From: Nitrobacter vulgaris
Lineage (GTDB): Bacteria > Pseudomonadota > Alphaproteobacteria > Rhizobiales > Xanthobacteraceae
Length of the DNA: 64,000 nucleotides
Reading direction: 5' to 3'
Assembly: GCF_031453995.1 (NCBI RefSeq)
Contig: NZ_JAVDPZ010000021.1
Coordinates: forward strand, 1-64,000
The notes under the pieces are model-generated. The model did not search any database and was not told the origin of the DNA. It saw only the letters and a program-made list of their open reading frames with translations. The position numbers and the translations under genes were made by a program. Positions 16,857-25,676 of the stretch are shown here, in pieces (position 1 is the stretch's first letter; every line of letters begins with the position of its first letter).

Positions 16857-19166
16857 TCACACTGCCATCAGACGACGTCCATGAGAGGCGTCGAGCAGCC
16901 GACGGATGCCTGCCGCCGATACCGGTCGGCTGAACAGATAGCCTTGCGCTTCCGTCACCGTGCCGTCGACGCTGACGAGATCGAGCTGCTCGTTGGTTTC
17001 AATGCCTTCGACGACGACGGCCATGCCGAGATCGGCGCTAAGCCGAGCCACACCACGCAATAGCATCAGGGGCCGGTCCGTATCGATCCCTTCCAGAAAC
17101 GAGCGATCGATCTTGACCTTCTGGAGCGGGAAATTGTGCAAATAACTAAGGCTCGAATACCCTGTGCCAAAATCGTCGAGTGAAATCCTCACGCCCGCGG
17201 AGCGCAATTGGCTCAGCGCGTCGTGGGTCCACTGCGTGTTGCGCAGCAACGACGATTCTGTAATCTCGATTTCGAGGCGGTGCGCCGGAAGACCGGAAAC
17301 CTCCAAGGCATAGCGGACTTCGCTCAGGATGTCGCGCTGATGGAATTGCTCCGACGAGAAGTTGACGGCGACGCTGACAACCTCCGGCCACGTCATGCAT
17401 TCCATGCAAGCCTTGCGCAAAATCCAGCGACCGAGATCGATGATGATCCCCATCTCCTCCGCCACCGGAATGATGTCCATCGGCGACACTGTACCGCGCG
17501 AGGGATGATTCCAGCGCAGCAGTGCCTCGCAGGCGGTGATCCGGCCCGACTTCAGATTGACCAGCGGCTGATAGAACAGTTCGAACTCTTCCTTGGCCAG
17601 TGCGTTGCGTAGATCGAGTTCGAGGGCGCGGCGCGATTCGACCGTTTCAGCCATCTCGTTGCGGAAGAAGCAGAAGGTTCCGCGGCCATCGGCCTTGGCA
17701 CGGTAGAGCGCCATGTCGGCGTGCTTTAGAATGTTGTCGGCCGTGATGCCAGGTGATGTCATTGCGATACCGATGCTCGCGCCGATCTCGACAAGATGGC
17801 GATCAATTTCATATCGCTCGGTGAGCCGTTCGACGATGCGGCGGGATAGCGCGGCCGCCTCCTCCGCCGACTGGATGTTTTGCTGAAACACCACGAATTC
17901 GTCGCCGCCGAATCGCGCGACGAAGTCCTCCGGGCGAAGCATTCCCCGGAGTCTGTCGGCGACAATGCATAACAGGCGATCCCCGCAGGGATGACCCAGC
18001 GTATCATTGATCTGCTTGAACTGATCGAGATCGATGAACAGCAGCGCCGATAGCCTCGGCGCACTATTGGAAATCGCCAGCAGGCGTTCGATTTCGTCGC
18101 GGAAGCTGAGCCTGTTGGGCAATTCGGTAAGCGGATCGAAGCGAGCGAGATGGTTGATTCTCGCTTCCGCCTTGCGCCGCTCCGTGATGTCCTCGACCAG
18201 CACGACCGCGCCGCCGACGGCCATCGGCTGGAACGTCCACGATAGCGCCCGCCCCTGCTCCATATCCACGTCGGTGGTCACGATTGCGCCTGCCTGCGAA
18301 TTCTCGATCTCCGAGATAATCGTCCGCCCGTTTTCGGACGACATCGTTCCGGCGGCCACGCATGCGGCGATGACATCCGCTGCGCCGACGCTGCGATGCA
18401 CGAAGTCGTCGGCGAGATGCATCATTTCACTGAAACGATAGTTCATCACGCCAAGGCGACCGTCTGCGCCGAACATGCACAGGCCATGCGGCATGTTGTT
18501 CAGCGCGGTGTCGAACTGGCCGGCGAGCGCAGCTTCGCGTTCGCGCGCGATCAAGGCGCGGAGAAAAATCTGCTGTAGTCTGGTCGTGATCCTCTCGAGA
18601 CCAAGGAAATACAGCAGGGTGAGAAGCGCCATCCCAAGGTAGTAAGGACTGCCTTTCAGCGCCATCGCCCCAGCCATCGGCCCGCAGGTCAGCAGAATCT
18701 GCAGGTGGAAAATCCATGGGCGTCCGTAGGCGCGGCCGGCGCCGGCCGCCACATAGCCCGTGGTGACCGAGATGCAGATCATGTGCGCGACGGCGTCGTC
18801 GGTCATCAGAAGCGCGATGGCGCACCATGCGCCAAGCACAATTGCGTAGAGCACCGCTCCGATCTGATAGCGGGCCTCCCAGCGCGCGGCTTCGCCTACG
18901 GTCAGATCCGAACGGCGATTCTTGTATTTCGCCATGTCGAAAGTGCGGAGCATGCCAATCAGGACCAGAAGCACCGCGCATGGCCACAGCAGATGGTTGC
19001 CGGTCTTCAATGCGGTCATGACCGCCGCAATCGCAGCGCAGACCGCGCCAGCCAACATCGGCGCCGGATTCTGGAATAGCGAACCCACAAGCGCCGCATA
19101 TATCGCTGGCGACATCGTATCGGTATCGCGATGGTGGTCGGCCAACTGCATCGACTGCGCGCGCAT
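16857..19166 (-). CDS. Membrane GGDEF-EAL protein (cyclic-di-GMP turnover)
   Basis: A protein of about 769 residues. The N-terminal 200 residues carry about six transmembrane segments. A PAS-like domain follows (FDTALNNMPHGLCMFGADG), then a GGDEF domain with the intact signature ARFGGDEFVVFQ and an EAL domain with CEALLRWNHP and SLDDFGTGYSSLSYLHNFP. Both the cyclase and phosphodiesterase motifs look complete, so it may be bifunctional. The start is uncertain: the ATG at 19166 follows GGAAAGG, but other in-frame starts exist. It lies between tolB and the FeeM-like gene, an unexpected place. Confidence 0.88.
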   Translation of the reverse strand: MRAQSMQLADHHRDTDTMSPAIYAALVGSLFQNPAPMLAGAVCAAIAAVMTALKTGNHLLWPCAVLLVLIGMLRTFDMAKYKNRRSDLTVGEAARWEARYQIGAVLYAIVLGAWCAIALLMTDDAVAHMICISVTTGYVAAGAGRAYGRPWIFHLQILLTCGPMAGAMALKGSPYYLGMALLTLLYFLGLERITTRLQQIFLRALIAREREAALAGQFDTALNNMPHGLCMFGADGRLGVMNYRFSEMMHLADDFVHRSVGAADVIAACVAAGTMSSENGRTIISEIENSQAGAIVTTDVDMEQGRALSWTFQPMAVGGAVVLVEDITERRKAEARINHLARFDPLTELPNRLSFRDEIERLLAISNSAPRLSALLFIDLDQFKQINDTLGHPCGDRLLCIVADRLRGMLRPEDFVARFGGDEFVVFQQNIQSAEEAAALSRRIVERLTERYEIDRHLVEIGASIGIAMTSPGITADNILKHADMALYRAKADGRGTFCFFRNEMAETVESRRALELDLRNALAKEEFELFYQPLVNLKSGRITACEALLRWNHPSRGTVSPMDIIPVAEEMGIIIDLGRWILRKACMECMTWPEVVSVAVNFSSEQFHQRDILSEVRYALEVSGLPAHRLEIEITESSLLRNTQWTHDALSQLRSAGVRISLDDFGTGYSSLSYLHNFPLQKVKIDRSFLEGIDTDRPLMLLRGVARLSADLGMAVVVEGIETNEQLDLVSVDGTVTEAQGYLFSRPVSAAGIRRLLDASHGRRLMAV

Positions 19167-19335
19167 CCTTTCCGCGCGCACAGTGTTACCGGCCGCTAGT
19201 GAAGCCTTTCTGAGCGAACATCGTTAGCGAGACGTTTGAACCAGCCACCTGAAGGCCGAATTTAGCTTGTAAAACAGAATGTTATAGGATCAAGGTCCAA
19301 CCGATGCCGATCCGGTTTCGGCTCGAGGATCCGGC

Positions 19336-20661
19336 TTATGAGAGCAAGGGCGACCATGCCGGATCGGACGCGAAACCAGGCGTGGGAACTTTCAGTTCGT
19401 TGCGGCCGGAGACGTCGATCGTATAAAGCGATGGTCCAGCGTTGCCGCCGGGGTCGCGGAAGAACATCAGGACCCGCCCGTTAGGCGCGAAGGTCGGACC
19501 CTCGTTGTGAAATCCCGACGTCAGAATTCGTTCGCCGGAACCGTCCGGCTTGATAATGCCGATGGAAAACTGACCACCGCCTTGCTTCGTGAAGGCGATG
19601 TAGTCACCGCGGGGTGACCACACCGGAGTCGAGTAGGAGCCTTCCCCGAATGAGATGCGTTGGGCCCCGCCGCCGGTCGCTCCCATCACATAAATTTGCG
19701 GTTTGCCGCCGCGATCCGACTCAAAACAGATGCGGGCGCCGTCCGGCGAATACGAGGGCGACGTGTCGATCGCCGGCGTGTCCGTCAGACGTGTCGTCGA
19801 CTTCGAGCGAATGTCCATCACGAACAGGTTCGAGTTTCCACCCTGCTGCAGGCTCATGATGATGCGTTGGCCATCCGGCGCGAACCGCGGCGCGAACGAC
19901 ATACCGGGGAAGTTGCCGACGATTTCGCGCTGGCCGGTTTCGATGTTGAACAGATAGACCCGGGGATCGCCCTGCCCGAATTCCATATAGGTGATTTCCT
20001 GGGTCGACGGCGAAAAGCGCGGGGTGATCACGAGGTCAGCTCCGCGCGTGAGGTAGCGCACGTTGGCGCCGTCCTGATCCATCAGGGCCAGCCGCTTGAC
20101 GCGGTGCTGCGCTGTTCCGGACTCATCGACGAACACCACGCGGCTGTCGAAATAGCCTTTCTCGCCGGTCAAACGCTCGTAAATCTGATCCGAGATGATG
20201 TGCGCGATCCGCCGCCAATATTCCGGCGATGTAAAATATTGCTGGCCTGCAAGCTGCTGGCCGGTCGCGACATCCCACAAACGAAACTCGGCCTTGAGCC
20301 GCCCGTCGCCCTGACGCGTCATACGTCCGGTCACCAGCGCCTGTGCGTTGATGGTCTTCCAGTCGGCGAACTGCGGCGGCACGTCGATATTGGTGATCTT
20401 CTGGATATACGCGGCCTGGTCGATCGGCGCGAACAACCCGCTGCGCTTGAGATTGTTGGTGATGACCTTGGCGACGCCGGCACCGACCTCGCTATCCGAC
20501 GGCGAACCGGCAATGAAATTCGGAATGGCGATCGGGAGCGGCGCGACGTTGCCCTCGGTGATCTGGACCCGCGCCTGGGGGAAGGCTTGCCGGCTGCCCA
20601 GCAACACGGCAGCCGATGCCATCCCGGAAATCATGTGTCGGCGGTTCAGACGGAACGGCAT
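19336..20661 (-). CDS. tolB: Tol-Pal system translocation protein TolB
   Basis: Periplasmic partner of Pal and TolA in outer-membrane constriction. About 441 residues: an N-terminal signal with paired arginines (RLNRRHMISG), the N-terminal TolB domain (IAIPNFIAGSPSDSEVGAGV), then a six-bladed beta propeller with repeated blades such as IDTSPSYSPDGARICFESDR and YSTPVWSPRGDYIAFTKQ. The ATG at 20661 follows AGAGAA; an ATG nine codons upstream is also possible. It follows tolA after a gap of about 60 bases. Confidence 0.95.
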   Translation of the reverse strand: MPFRLNRRHMISGMASAAVLLGSRQAFPQARVQITEGNVAPLPIAIPNFIAGSPSDSEVGAGVAKVITNNLKRSGLFAPIDQAAYIQKITNIDVPPQFADWKTINAQALVTGRMTRQGDGRLKAEFRLWDVATGQQLAGQQYFTSPEYWRRIAHIISDQIYERLTGEKGYFDSRVVFVDESGTAQHRVKRLALMDQDGANVRYLTRGADLVITPRFSPSTQEITYMEFGQGDPRVYLFNIETGQREIVGNFPGMSFAPRFAPDGQRIIMSLQQGGNSNLFVMDIRSKSTTRLTDTPAIDTSPSYSPDGARICFESDRGGKPQIYVMGATGGGAQRISFGEGSYSTPVWSPRGDYIAFTKQGGGQFSIGIIKPDGSGERILTSGFHNEGPTFAPNGRVLMFFRDPGGNAGPSLYTIDVSGRNELKVPTPGFASDPAWSPLLS

Positions 20662-20720
20662 TCTCTGCAATCCATTTCTCTCGATCATCGGTCAGACTTT
20701 TCATCCGCAACGTTCGTTGC

Positions 20721-21752
20721 TTACGACTTTCGTTCTGTGAATACGGGCTCGAAAAACTTCCATTCGTCGAAATATGCCGCAGGCAGATTGTACGGCTGGC
20801 ATTCAATGATCGCGCGCAGCGCGCTTTCCTGATAAACGCGGAAGTAGGGTGTCGACGGGTTGCTGATCGCGGTCGGCGTGGTCTCCAGTGTGCCGTCGCG
20901 TTTCAGCTTGATGCTGAACACCGCTTCGGTCATCTGAGCTTCGAGCCCGCCATAGGGCTTTTTCCAGCAGCGCTCGACCTGGGACTTGAACATCGACCCC
21001 CAGGTCGCGGAATTGTCCGCGGCCTTGCCATGGGCGAGGCCGAGCGCGGCATTCGGATTCAGCGTGTCTCCGGTAACCGAGCGGCGGGTGGGCTCGCGCT
21101 TGTCAAGCAGCGCCGCAATCTTTGATTGGTCGAACACGCGCTCAGCCTTCTTCGCCTCTGCCTGGGCTTTCGCCTCGGCTTCTGCCTTGGCCTTTGCCTC
21201 GGCTTTGGCTTTGGCTTCCGCCTTCGCTTTCGCCTCGGCTTTTGCTTTCGCCTGCGCTTCGGCCTTCGCCTTGGCCTTGGCTTGAGCCTCCGCCTTTGCC
21301 TCAGCTAAGGCTTCCGCCTCGGCCTTCGCGGCCTCTGCTTTGGCTTTCGCATCCGCCTTGGCCTTTGCGTCGGCTGCTTTGGCTGCCGCCTCGGCCTTCG
21401 CTGCTGCTGCGGCAGCCTCGGCAGCGGCCTTGTCATCTGGTTTTGGTTGTTCTTTGGGTGCCACGTCGGTCATGACCGGCGGCTTCTTGTCGTCGATCTT
21501 GCCGACAGTGTCCTCCGGCGGAGGTGTGGCCTCGGCGACCTTCTCGACCAGGGGTTTCGGTTTTTCCTTCTTGCCGGTCTTCATGCCCGCCGTGACGTGG
21601 GCAAGTTGATCGGCGGAGATGATGTCGACCGGCAAAGATTCCTCTGGCACCGATTCGAAAGCCTTCGACGAAAACGACACCAACCCCCACCCGATCACAA
21701 GGACGTGCAGGGCAACCGATGCTGCCAATGTCTTATCGACCTTGATCTTCAA
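20721..21752 (-). CDS. tolA: Tol-Pal system protein TolA
   Basis: Inner-membrane protein that spans the periplasm and couples the TolQR motor to TolB-Pal. The 343-residue protein has one transmembrane helix (LAASVALHVLVIGWGLVSF), a long lysine-alanine-glutamate helix (about residues 105-205, built from repeats like AKAKAEAKAKAE), and a C-terminal TolA/TonB-like domain (VERCWKKPYGG, then ALRAIIECQPYNLPAAYFDEW). The low-complexity repeats are protein structure, not a DNA array. It begins two bases after the tolR stop. Confidence 0.95.
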   Translation of the reverse strand: MKIKVDKTLAASVALHVLVIGWGLVSFSSKAFESVPEESLPVDIISADQLAHVTAGMKTGKKEKPKPLVEKVAEATPPPEDTVGKIDDKKPPVMTDVAPKEQPKPDDKAAAEAAAAAAKAEAAAKAADAKAKADAKAKAEAAKAEAEALAEAKAEAQAKAKAKAEAQAKAKAEAKAKAEAKAKAEAKAKAEAEAKAQAEAKKAERVFDQSKIAALLDKREPTRRSVTGDTLNPNAALGLAHGKAADNSATWGSMFKSQVERCWKKPYGGLEAQMTEAVFSIKLKRDGTLETTPTAISNPSTPYFRVYQESALRAIIECQPYNLPAAYFDEWKFFEPVFTERKS

Positions 21753-21754
21753 CC

Positions 21755-22210
21755 TTAAGATCCCTGCTCCACTTCGGTGACCAGCGCCAGACGCTTGAAC
21801 CCGGCGCCCGACAGCCGACCCATCACTCGCGCCACCGTGCCGTAGTCGGCCTTCTTGTCGGCGCGCATGAAGATGCGCTCGTCAAGACCGCCGCGTGCAT
21901 CGGTGATCGCCGTCAATTTCGGAACCAGCTCCTCCATCGTGACTTCGGTGTCGTTGATGAAAATCCGTCCCTGAGCATCAACCGACAACTGCAAGGGCGT
22001 CTTGTCCTGCTCGAGGCTTTTGGCCTGGGTCTGCGGCAAATCGAGCGGAACGCCCACGGTCAAAAGCGGTGCCGACACCATGAAGATGATGAGAAGCACC
22101 AGCATGACGTCGACCATGGGCGTGACGTTGATCTCGGCCATCGGCTGTGACCGCCGCCGTCCTCTTCGTCCACCACCGCTGGAGGAAGCCGCTGCCGGAT
22201 TCATTGCCAT
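21755..22210 (-). CDS. tolR: Tol-Pal system protein TolR
   Basis: Inner-membrane proton-channel subunit, ExbD/TolR family. The single transmembrane helix has the essential aspartate in INVTPMVDVMLVLLIIFMVS, followed by a periplasmic domain ending in ADYGTVARVMGRLSGAGFKR. The ATG at 22210 gives 151 residues; another ATG lies two codons later. An N-terminal GGGRRGRRRSQPMAE segment is positively charged, as expected for the cytoplasmic side. Confidence 0.95.
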   Translation of the reverse strand: MAMNPAAASSSGGGRRGRRRSQPMAEINVTPMVDVMLVLLIIFMVSAPLLTVGVPLDLPQTQAKSLEQDKTPLQLSVDAQGRIFINDTEVTMEELVPKLTAITDARGGLDERIFMRADKKADYGTVARVMGRLSGAGFKRLALVTEVEQGS

Positions 22211-22241
22211 GATGGACCGCCCGTTTCCATGCCGCTTGACC

Positions 22242-22955
22242 TCACGCCCGCTCGTCGATCTGACGTGAGAGGATCGCGGAAAACTCGTCGGCAAAACCCT
22301 CAAGGCGCTGGGCCTGACGATTCACTTCCGCAGTGAACTTATTGTAAAAAATAGTCGCGGGGATGGCGGCGATAAGGCCGATTGCCGTTGCAAACAGCGC
22401 CTCGGCAATGCCCGGCGCCACCACCGCGAGCGAGGTATTCTTCGATGCGGCGATCGACTGGAAGCTCGACATAATGCCCCACACGGTCCCAAACAGGCCA
22501 ACGAAAGGACCGGCAGAGCCTACGGTCGCTAACACCAGCAACCGCCGTTCCAGCCGCTCGATCTCCCGCGCGATGGAAACGTTCATCACTTTCTCGATCC
22601 GCATCTGAAGCCCGGCAATCGAGCGCGCCTGACTTTCGAAAGAACGTTTCCACTCGCGCATCGCTGCAACGAAACAGGCCGCCATCGATTGTGTCGGCTT
22701 GGCCGACAACGCCCGGTACAGGTCCTCAATCGACTCCCCTGACCAGAAGGCCTGCTCGAAACGGTCCATCGCGCGCTTGGTGCGGGCGTAGAGAAAGATC
22801 TTGTCGATCGCGATCGCCCACACCCACACCGAGCAGGCTAACAGGCCCAACATGACTGCTTTCACGATCCAGTGAGCGTGAAAAAAAAGCGTAATCAGCG
22901 ACACGTCGGCCGAAGCTAGGGGCAAGGCTGACTGCGCCACGTCGGCCGGATTCAT
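22242..22955 (-). CDS. tolQ: Tol-Pal system protein TolQ
   Basis: Inner-membrane proton-channel subunit, MotA/TolQ/ExbB family, first gene of the tolQRAB unit. The 237-residue protein has three transmembrane segments: HWIVKAVMLGLLACSVWVWA, then VGSAGPFVGLFGTVWGIMSS, then the helix before IPATIFYNKF. The ATG at 22955 follows GAGAGGAAA. The open frame runs 54 codons further upstream without conserved sequence. In most relatives ybgC lies directly upstream; here it is 7 kb away. Confidence 0.96.
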   Translation of the reverse strand: MNPADVAQSALPLASADVSLITLFFHAHWIVKAVMLGLLACSVWVWAIAIDKIFLYARTKRAMDRFEQAFWSGESIEDLYRALSAKPTQSMAACFVAAMREWKRSFESQARSIAGLQMRIEKVMNVSIAREIERLERRLLVLATVGSAGPFVGLFGTVWGIMSSFQSIAASKNTSLAVVAPGIAEALFATAIGLIAAIPATIFYNKFTAEVNRQAQRLEGFADEFSAILSRQIDERA

Positions 22956-23475
22956 GAGCAGTTTCCTCTCAACGCAAGATATCCCTTCGACGCGAGGCGC
23001 GACCTCAAGCCGCCAGTTTCGCGGCCACGAACTCACGCGGCGTAAAAGCGCCACGTAACAAGCCGGTTGAGTCACTTGGGGGGTCTGTCCAATGCCGGAG
23101 CCTGCATCCCCTGCCAACGTGTCAAAACGAGGGCTAACGGCGCGCCTTTACGGCTGTAACCAAACGCTAATCATGGTTAAGACCAGGTTACCAAAGAGGA
23201 TTGAGGCTCTGAAATCCGTCTTAATATTCCAACCCTTGCTCACCGTGAGCCGTGCTCGGCGGAGAGCGGGTGGAGGTGGCCGACCGTCGATTATTCCCCA
23301 GGACGGGAGTTCCGGCTCAATGGGCGTGTGGCGATGATCCGACGCCTGAATCGAGAGAGGCTTCAGACCCGCAGATGAGAAAAAGCCCGCCTGTCGGGAC
23401 AGGCGGGCTTTCCTATCGGTTGGTGGAAGCGGGGCCGCATCAAAACCAGCGCCGGTCGCAGCGTCCGATTAGTGA
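22956..23475. other. Intergenic region upstream of tolQ
   Basis: A 520-base gap that must carry the promoter of tolQRAB, now that ybgC is not adjacent. The only clear element is the terminator at 23382-23411 belonging to the DUF2852 gene. A short plus-strand reading frame at 23092-23337 has no recognisable protein features and I do not call it. Confidence 0.5.
23377..23411 (-). terminator. Rho-independent terminator after the DUF2852 gene
   Basis: A perfect 14-bp inverted repeat, AAAGCCCGCCTGTC at 23382-23395 and its complement at 23398-23411. On the minus strand it runs into a T-rich tract (TTTTTCTC). It also separates the accessory block from the tolQRAB promoter region. Confidence 0.88.
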
Positions 23476-23976
23476 CTACTGGTCTTGCGGCCTATCGTTC
23501 GGCGGCGTCGGATGGGTGCGATGCTGAGCCATGAAGGCATCGAACTCTTCCTTGTCCTTGGCGTGACGAAGCCGTTCGAGAAAGTCCTTGAACTCCTTCT
23601 GCTCGTCCTCAAGCCGCCGCAGCGTCTCCATGCGATACTCGTCGAAGGCGCGGTTACCGCTGGACGGCGCGCCAAAACCGCGGAAGCCAAAACCGCGGCG
23701 CTCCATATGGTCCCGCATCCGGTCCATCTTGTACTGCATCCGTTGCATTTTGCTCTCAAACCGGTCGTTGCTCCAGCAGCCCATTTTCCTGCTCCCTAGA
23801 GTGAAGAAGAGAATCGCGAGACCGATCGGCCACCACACCATGAAGCCCAGCACGATCAGGACAATCCGGAATGGATGCCAGGGCGCATCCGTGAAACAGC
23901 GGGAATACGGGGGCTGACCTTGGCCCCGCGCATTGTTGGGGCCATTCCAGCGATCGTAGTCAGCGGTGTGGGCCAT
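23476..23976 (-). CDS. DUF2852 membrane protein
   Basis: A 166-residue inner-membrane protein with a hydrophobic hairpin (PFRIVLIVLGFMVWWPIGLA, then ILFFTLG) and a charged, largely coiled-coil C-terminal half (MQRMQYKMDRMRDHMERRG, then LEDEQKEFKDFLERLRHAK). It belongs to DUF2852, an alphaproteobacterial family of unknown function. An SD, GGAGAAGG, precedes the ATG. The 19-bp palindrome at 24011-24029, shared with the TetR gene nearby, lies 35 bases upstream, so TetR control is likely. Confidence 0.8.
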   Translation of the reverse strand: MAHTADYDRWNGPNNARGQGQPPYSRCFTDAPWHPFRIVLIVLGFMVWWPIGLAILFFTLGSRKMGCWSNDRFESKMQRMQYKMDRMRDHMERRGFGFRGFGAPSSGNRAFDEYRMETLRRLEDEQKEFKDFLERLRHAKDKEEFDAFMAQHRTHPTPPNDRPQDQ

Positions 23977-24010
23977 AGGCCTTCTCCATGAACGGCGTCA
24001 TGCCGCGTGA

Positions 24011-24029
24011 ATGTAAATAACATTTACAT
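24011..24029. promoter_or_regulatory. Predicted TetR operator upstream of DUF2852
   Basis: ATGTAAATAACATTTACAT is a perfect 8-bp inverted repeat around a 3-base centre. It matches the palindrome over the TetR start codon at 16 of 19 positions when that site is read on the minus strand. It lies 35 bases before the DUF2852 ATG, in the expected core promoter. Confidence 0.7.
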
Positions 24030-24245
24030 AGGTAGCCCACTAAAGGCTTTTGTCAAGCGTGACTTTGCCTGGAAATGCGGGGTTTTGGCGGTGCTACGGT
24101 TTCCTGCCGTTGTAAGGTCTCGTCACATTGAAAGCGGCAAATACTGGCGAGCAGATCTAAAAGCCTATCCATGAGAAGCTCTTGGCCGATTGCCGCGACC
24201 GCACGATAAAACCAGTCCCGGTATACGCGCAGCCGAATCGGTTGG

Positions 24246-24959
24246 TCAGGTCGCGGACTTTTGATCCCACGGCCCTCGCGGCGGCTTGGCCGGAGCGTTC
24301 GGGTCCTCAGGCGGCCTGCGTTCGGTCGGAAAGCCGAGCCCTCGCAGATAAATCAGCACGCCGGCTTCGAGCAGATCTTCGGCGGACATCGGCAGCTTGC
24401 GCCGCGCCGCGTCGCCGCGGCCGAACAGAGAGGCTATGCCGTGCGCCAACGACCAGATATGCAGCGCCATCATCAAAGCCGGTGGTCGCGCGACGCCCGG
24501 CGGTGTCAGTGCTGCAAGCCGTTCCGCCGCAGCACGAATGATGCTGAAGGCGCGCTCGCTCGCGGCTGACAGCATCGGATTGACATCGGTCGGCAGCCCG
24601 GATTCGAACATCGCCGAGTAATAAGCCGGTTCGTTGCGGGCGAAGGCGAGATAGGCGCGGCCGACGCGCTCGAACGCGCTGACGGTATCCGGGCGTCCGT
24701 CATCCCATGCCTTGGTCAACACTACCTCGAACTGCTCGAAGCCGCGTTGCGCGATGCTCGCCAGCAGTTCATCGCGATCACGGAAGTGCCGGTACGGCGC
24801 CGCCGGACTGACGCCTGCAGAACGCGCCGCATCGGCGAAGGTGAAACCCGCCGCGCCTTTCTCGGCGATCAGGCCGAGTGCCGCCTCCAGCAGGGCCTCC
24901 TTCAGATTGCCGTGATGGTAGCCCCGCTCGGGGCGGCGATGGTCCTTGCGCCAACTCAT
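24246..24959 (-). CDS. TetR/AcrR-family transcriptional regulator
   Basis: A 237-residue regulator. The N-terminal helix-turn-helix is complete: LKEALLEAALGLIAEKGAAG, FTFADAARSAGVSPAAPYRH, FRDRDELLASIA. The C-terminal ligand domain (AFERVGRAYLAFARNEPAYY) resembles the WHG-type TetR_C. The ATG at 24959 starts the usual MSWRKDHRRPERGYHHGN lead. No SD is visible, and a 19-bp palindrome overlaps the start codon, so it probably represses itself. The same palindrome precedes the DUF2852 gene downstream. Confidence 0.88.
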   Translation of the reverse strand: MSWRKDHRRPERGYHHGNLKEALLEAALGLIAEKGAAGFTFADAARSAGVSPAAPYRHFRDRDELLASIAQRGFEQFEVVLTKAWDDGRPDTVSAFERVGRAYLAFARNEPAYYSAMFESGLPTDVNPMLSAASERAFSIIRAAAERLAALTPPGVARPPALMMALHIWSLAHGIASLFGRGDAARRKLPMSAEDLLEAGVLIYLRGLGFPTERRPPEDPNAPAKPPRGPWDQKSAT

Positions 24960-24976
24960 GTGAATGGTTTTTACAT
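24958..24976. promoter_or_regulatory. Predicted TetR operator over its own start codon
   Basis: On the minus strand ATGTAAAAACCATTCACAT; the final CAT/ATG edge overlaps the initiation codon at 24957-24959. It is an imperfect palindrome and 16 of 19 bases equal the site before the DUF2852 gene. Binding here would block initiation of the tetR message, consistent with autorepression. Confidence 0.65.
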
Positions 24977-25139
24977 GAGCACGCGGGAAACACCACTCGT
25001 TTCGTCCTGCTTCCATTCGAGAAGCAGGGCGAAATCCAGCATGAAGAAGCGCAAACCGTTGCGGCGAACCCCGACCTCCGGTCAAACGAGGCCGGTTCGC
25101 CGGAAGTCGGCCAATGGCCGTGGCGGCCTGATGCGGAGC

Positions 25140-25556
25140 CTATCGGCGCGCGACCTCTGCGCGCAGCCGTTCTTCCTGCTCGCGCAGTTCCGGCGTGAAC
25201 GCCTCGCCGAAATCCTCCGCGTCGAACACCTGACGCAGTTCGAGTTCATCTCCGGGCGCGAAAGGCGCGCGTTTCATCCACTGGATCGCCTCGTCTTTTG
25301 AACCAACCTCGATCAGCCAGAATCCGCAGACGAGATCACTGGTCACCGGGAATGGGCCCTCTGTCACCACAGGTGCAGCGCCTGAATATTTGATGCGCGC
25401 GCCTTTCGAGGTCGGATGCAACCCCTCGCCCGCCTGCATCACACCGGCCTTCACCATCTCTTCGTTGAACCGACCCATCGCGGTCAGCATTTCGGTGCTC
25501 GGCATCTCGCCCGCTTCGGTTTCCTTCGTCGCCTTCACAATCACCATGAAACGCAT
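25140..25556 (-). CDS. YciI-like (DGPF) family protein
   Basis: A 138-residue protein of the YciI/DGPF fold. It begins MRFMVIVKATKETEAGE and has VTEGPFPVTSDLVCGFWLIE, the family's DGPF-like turn (here EGPF), followed by SKDEAIQWMKRAPF. Such proteins are widespread partners of ECF42-type sigma factors, but their activity is unknown. A good SD, AAGGAG, lies before the ATG at 25556. The candidate ECF42 promoter at 25613-25639 precedes it. Confidence 0.85.
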   Translation of the reverse strand: MRFMVIVKATKETEAGEMPSTEMLTAMGRFNEEMVKAGVMQAGEGLHPTSKGARIKYSGAAPVVTEGPFPVTSDLVCGFWLIEVGSKDEAIQWMKRAPFAPGDELELRQVFDAEDFGEAFTPELREQEERLRAEVARR

Positions 25557-25612
25557 CGCGATTCTCCTTCGATCCAGTGATCCAGGCCGTTTCTTGGCGG
25601 CCCCGCAATGAA

Positions 25613-25639
25613 GACGGGCGGACTGCGGCCTCTCCGACA
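25613..25639 (-). promoter_or_regulatory. Candidate ECF42 promoter of the YciI gene
   Basis: On the minus strand TGTCGG (25634-25639), a 17-base spacer, and CGTC (25613-25616), 57 bases before the ATG. It is one of four such motifs in the block, each upstream of a minus-strand gene. Confidence 0.55.
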
Positions 25640-25676
25640 TGTCCTGTAGAAATTTTTAGGCGTGTGCGCTGATCCC

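Noticed and set aside
21130..21450. Dense short repeats inside tolA that look like a DNA repeat array
   Set aside because: They are codons for the lysine-alanine-glutamate helix of TolA, in frame and with varied synonymous bases; there are no spacers, so this is not a CRISPR or satellite array.
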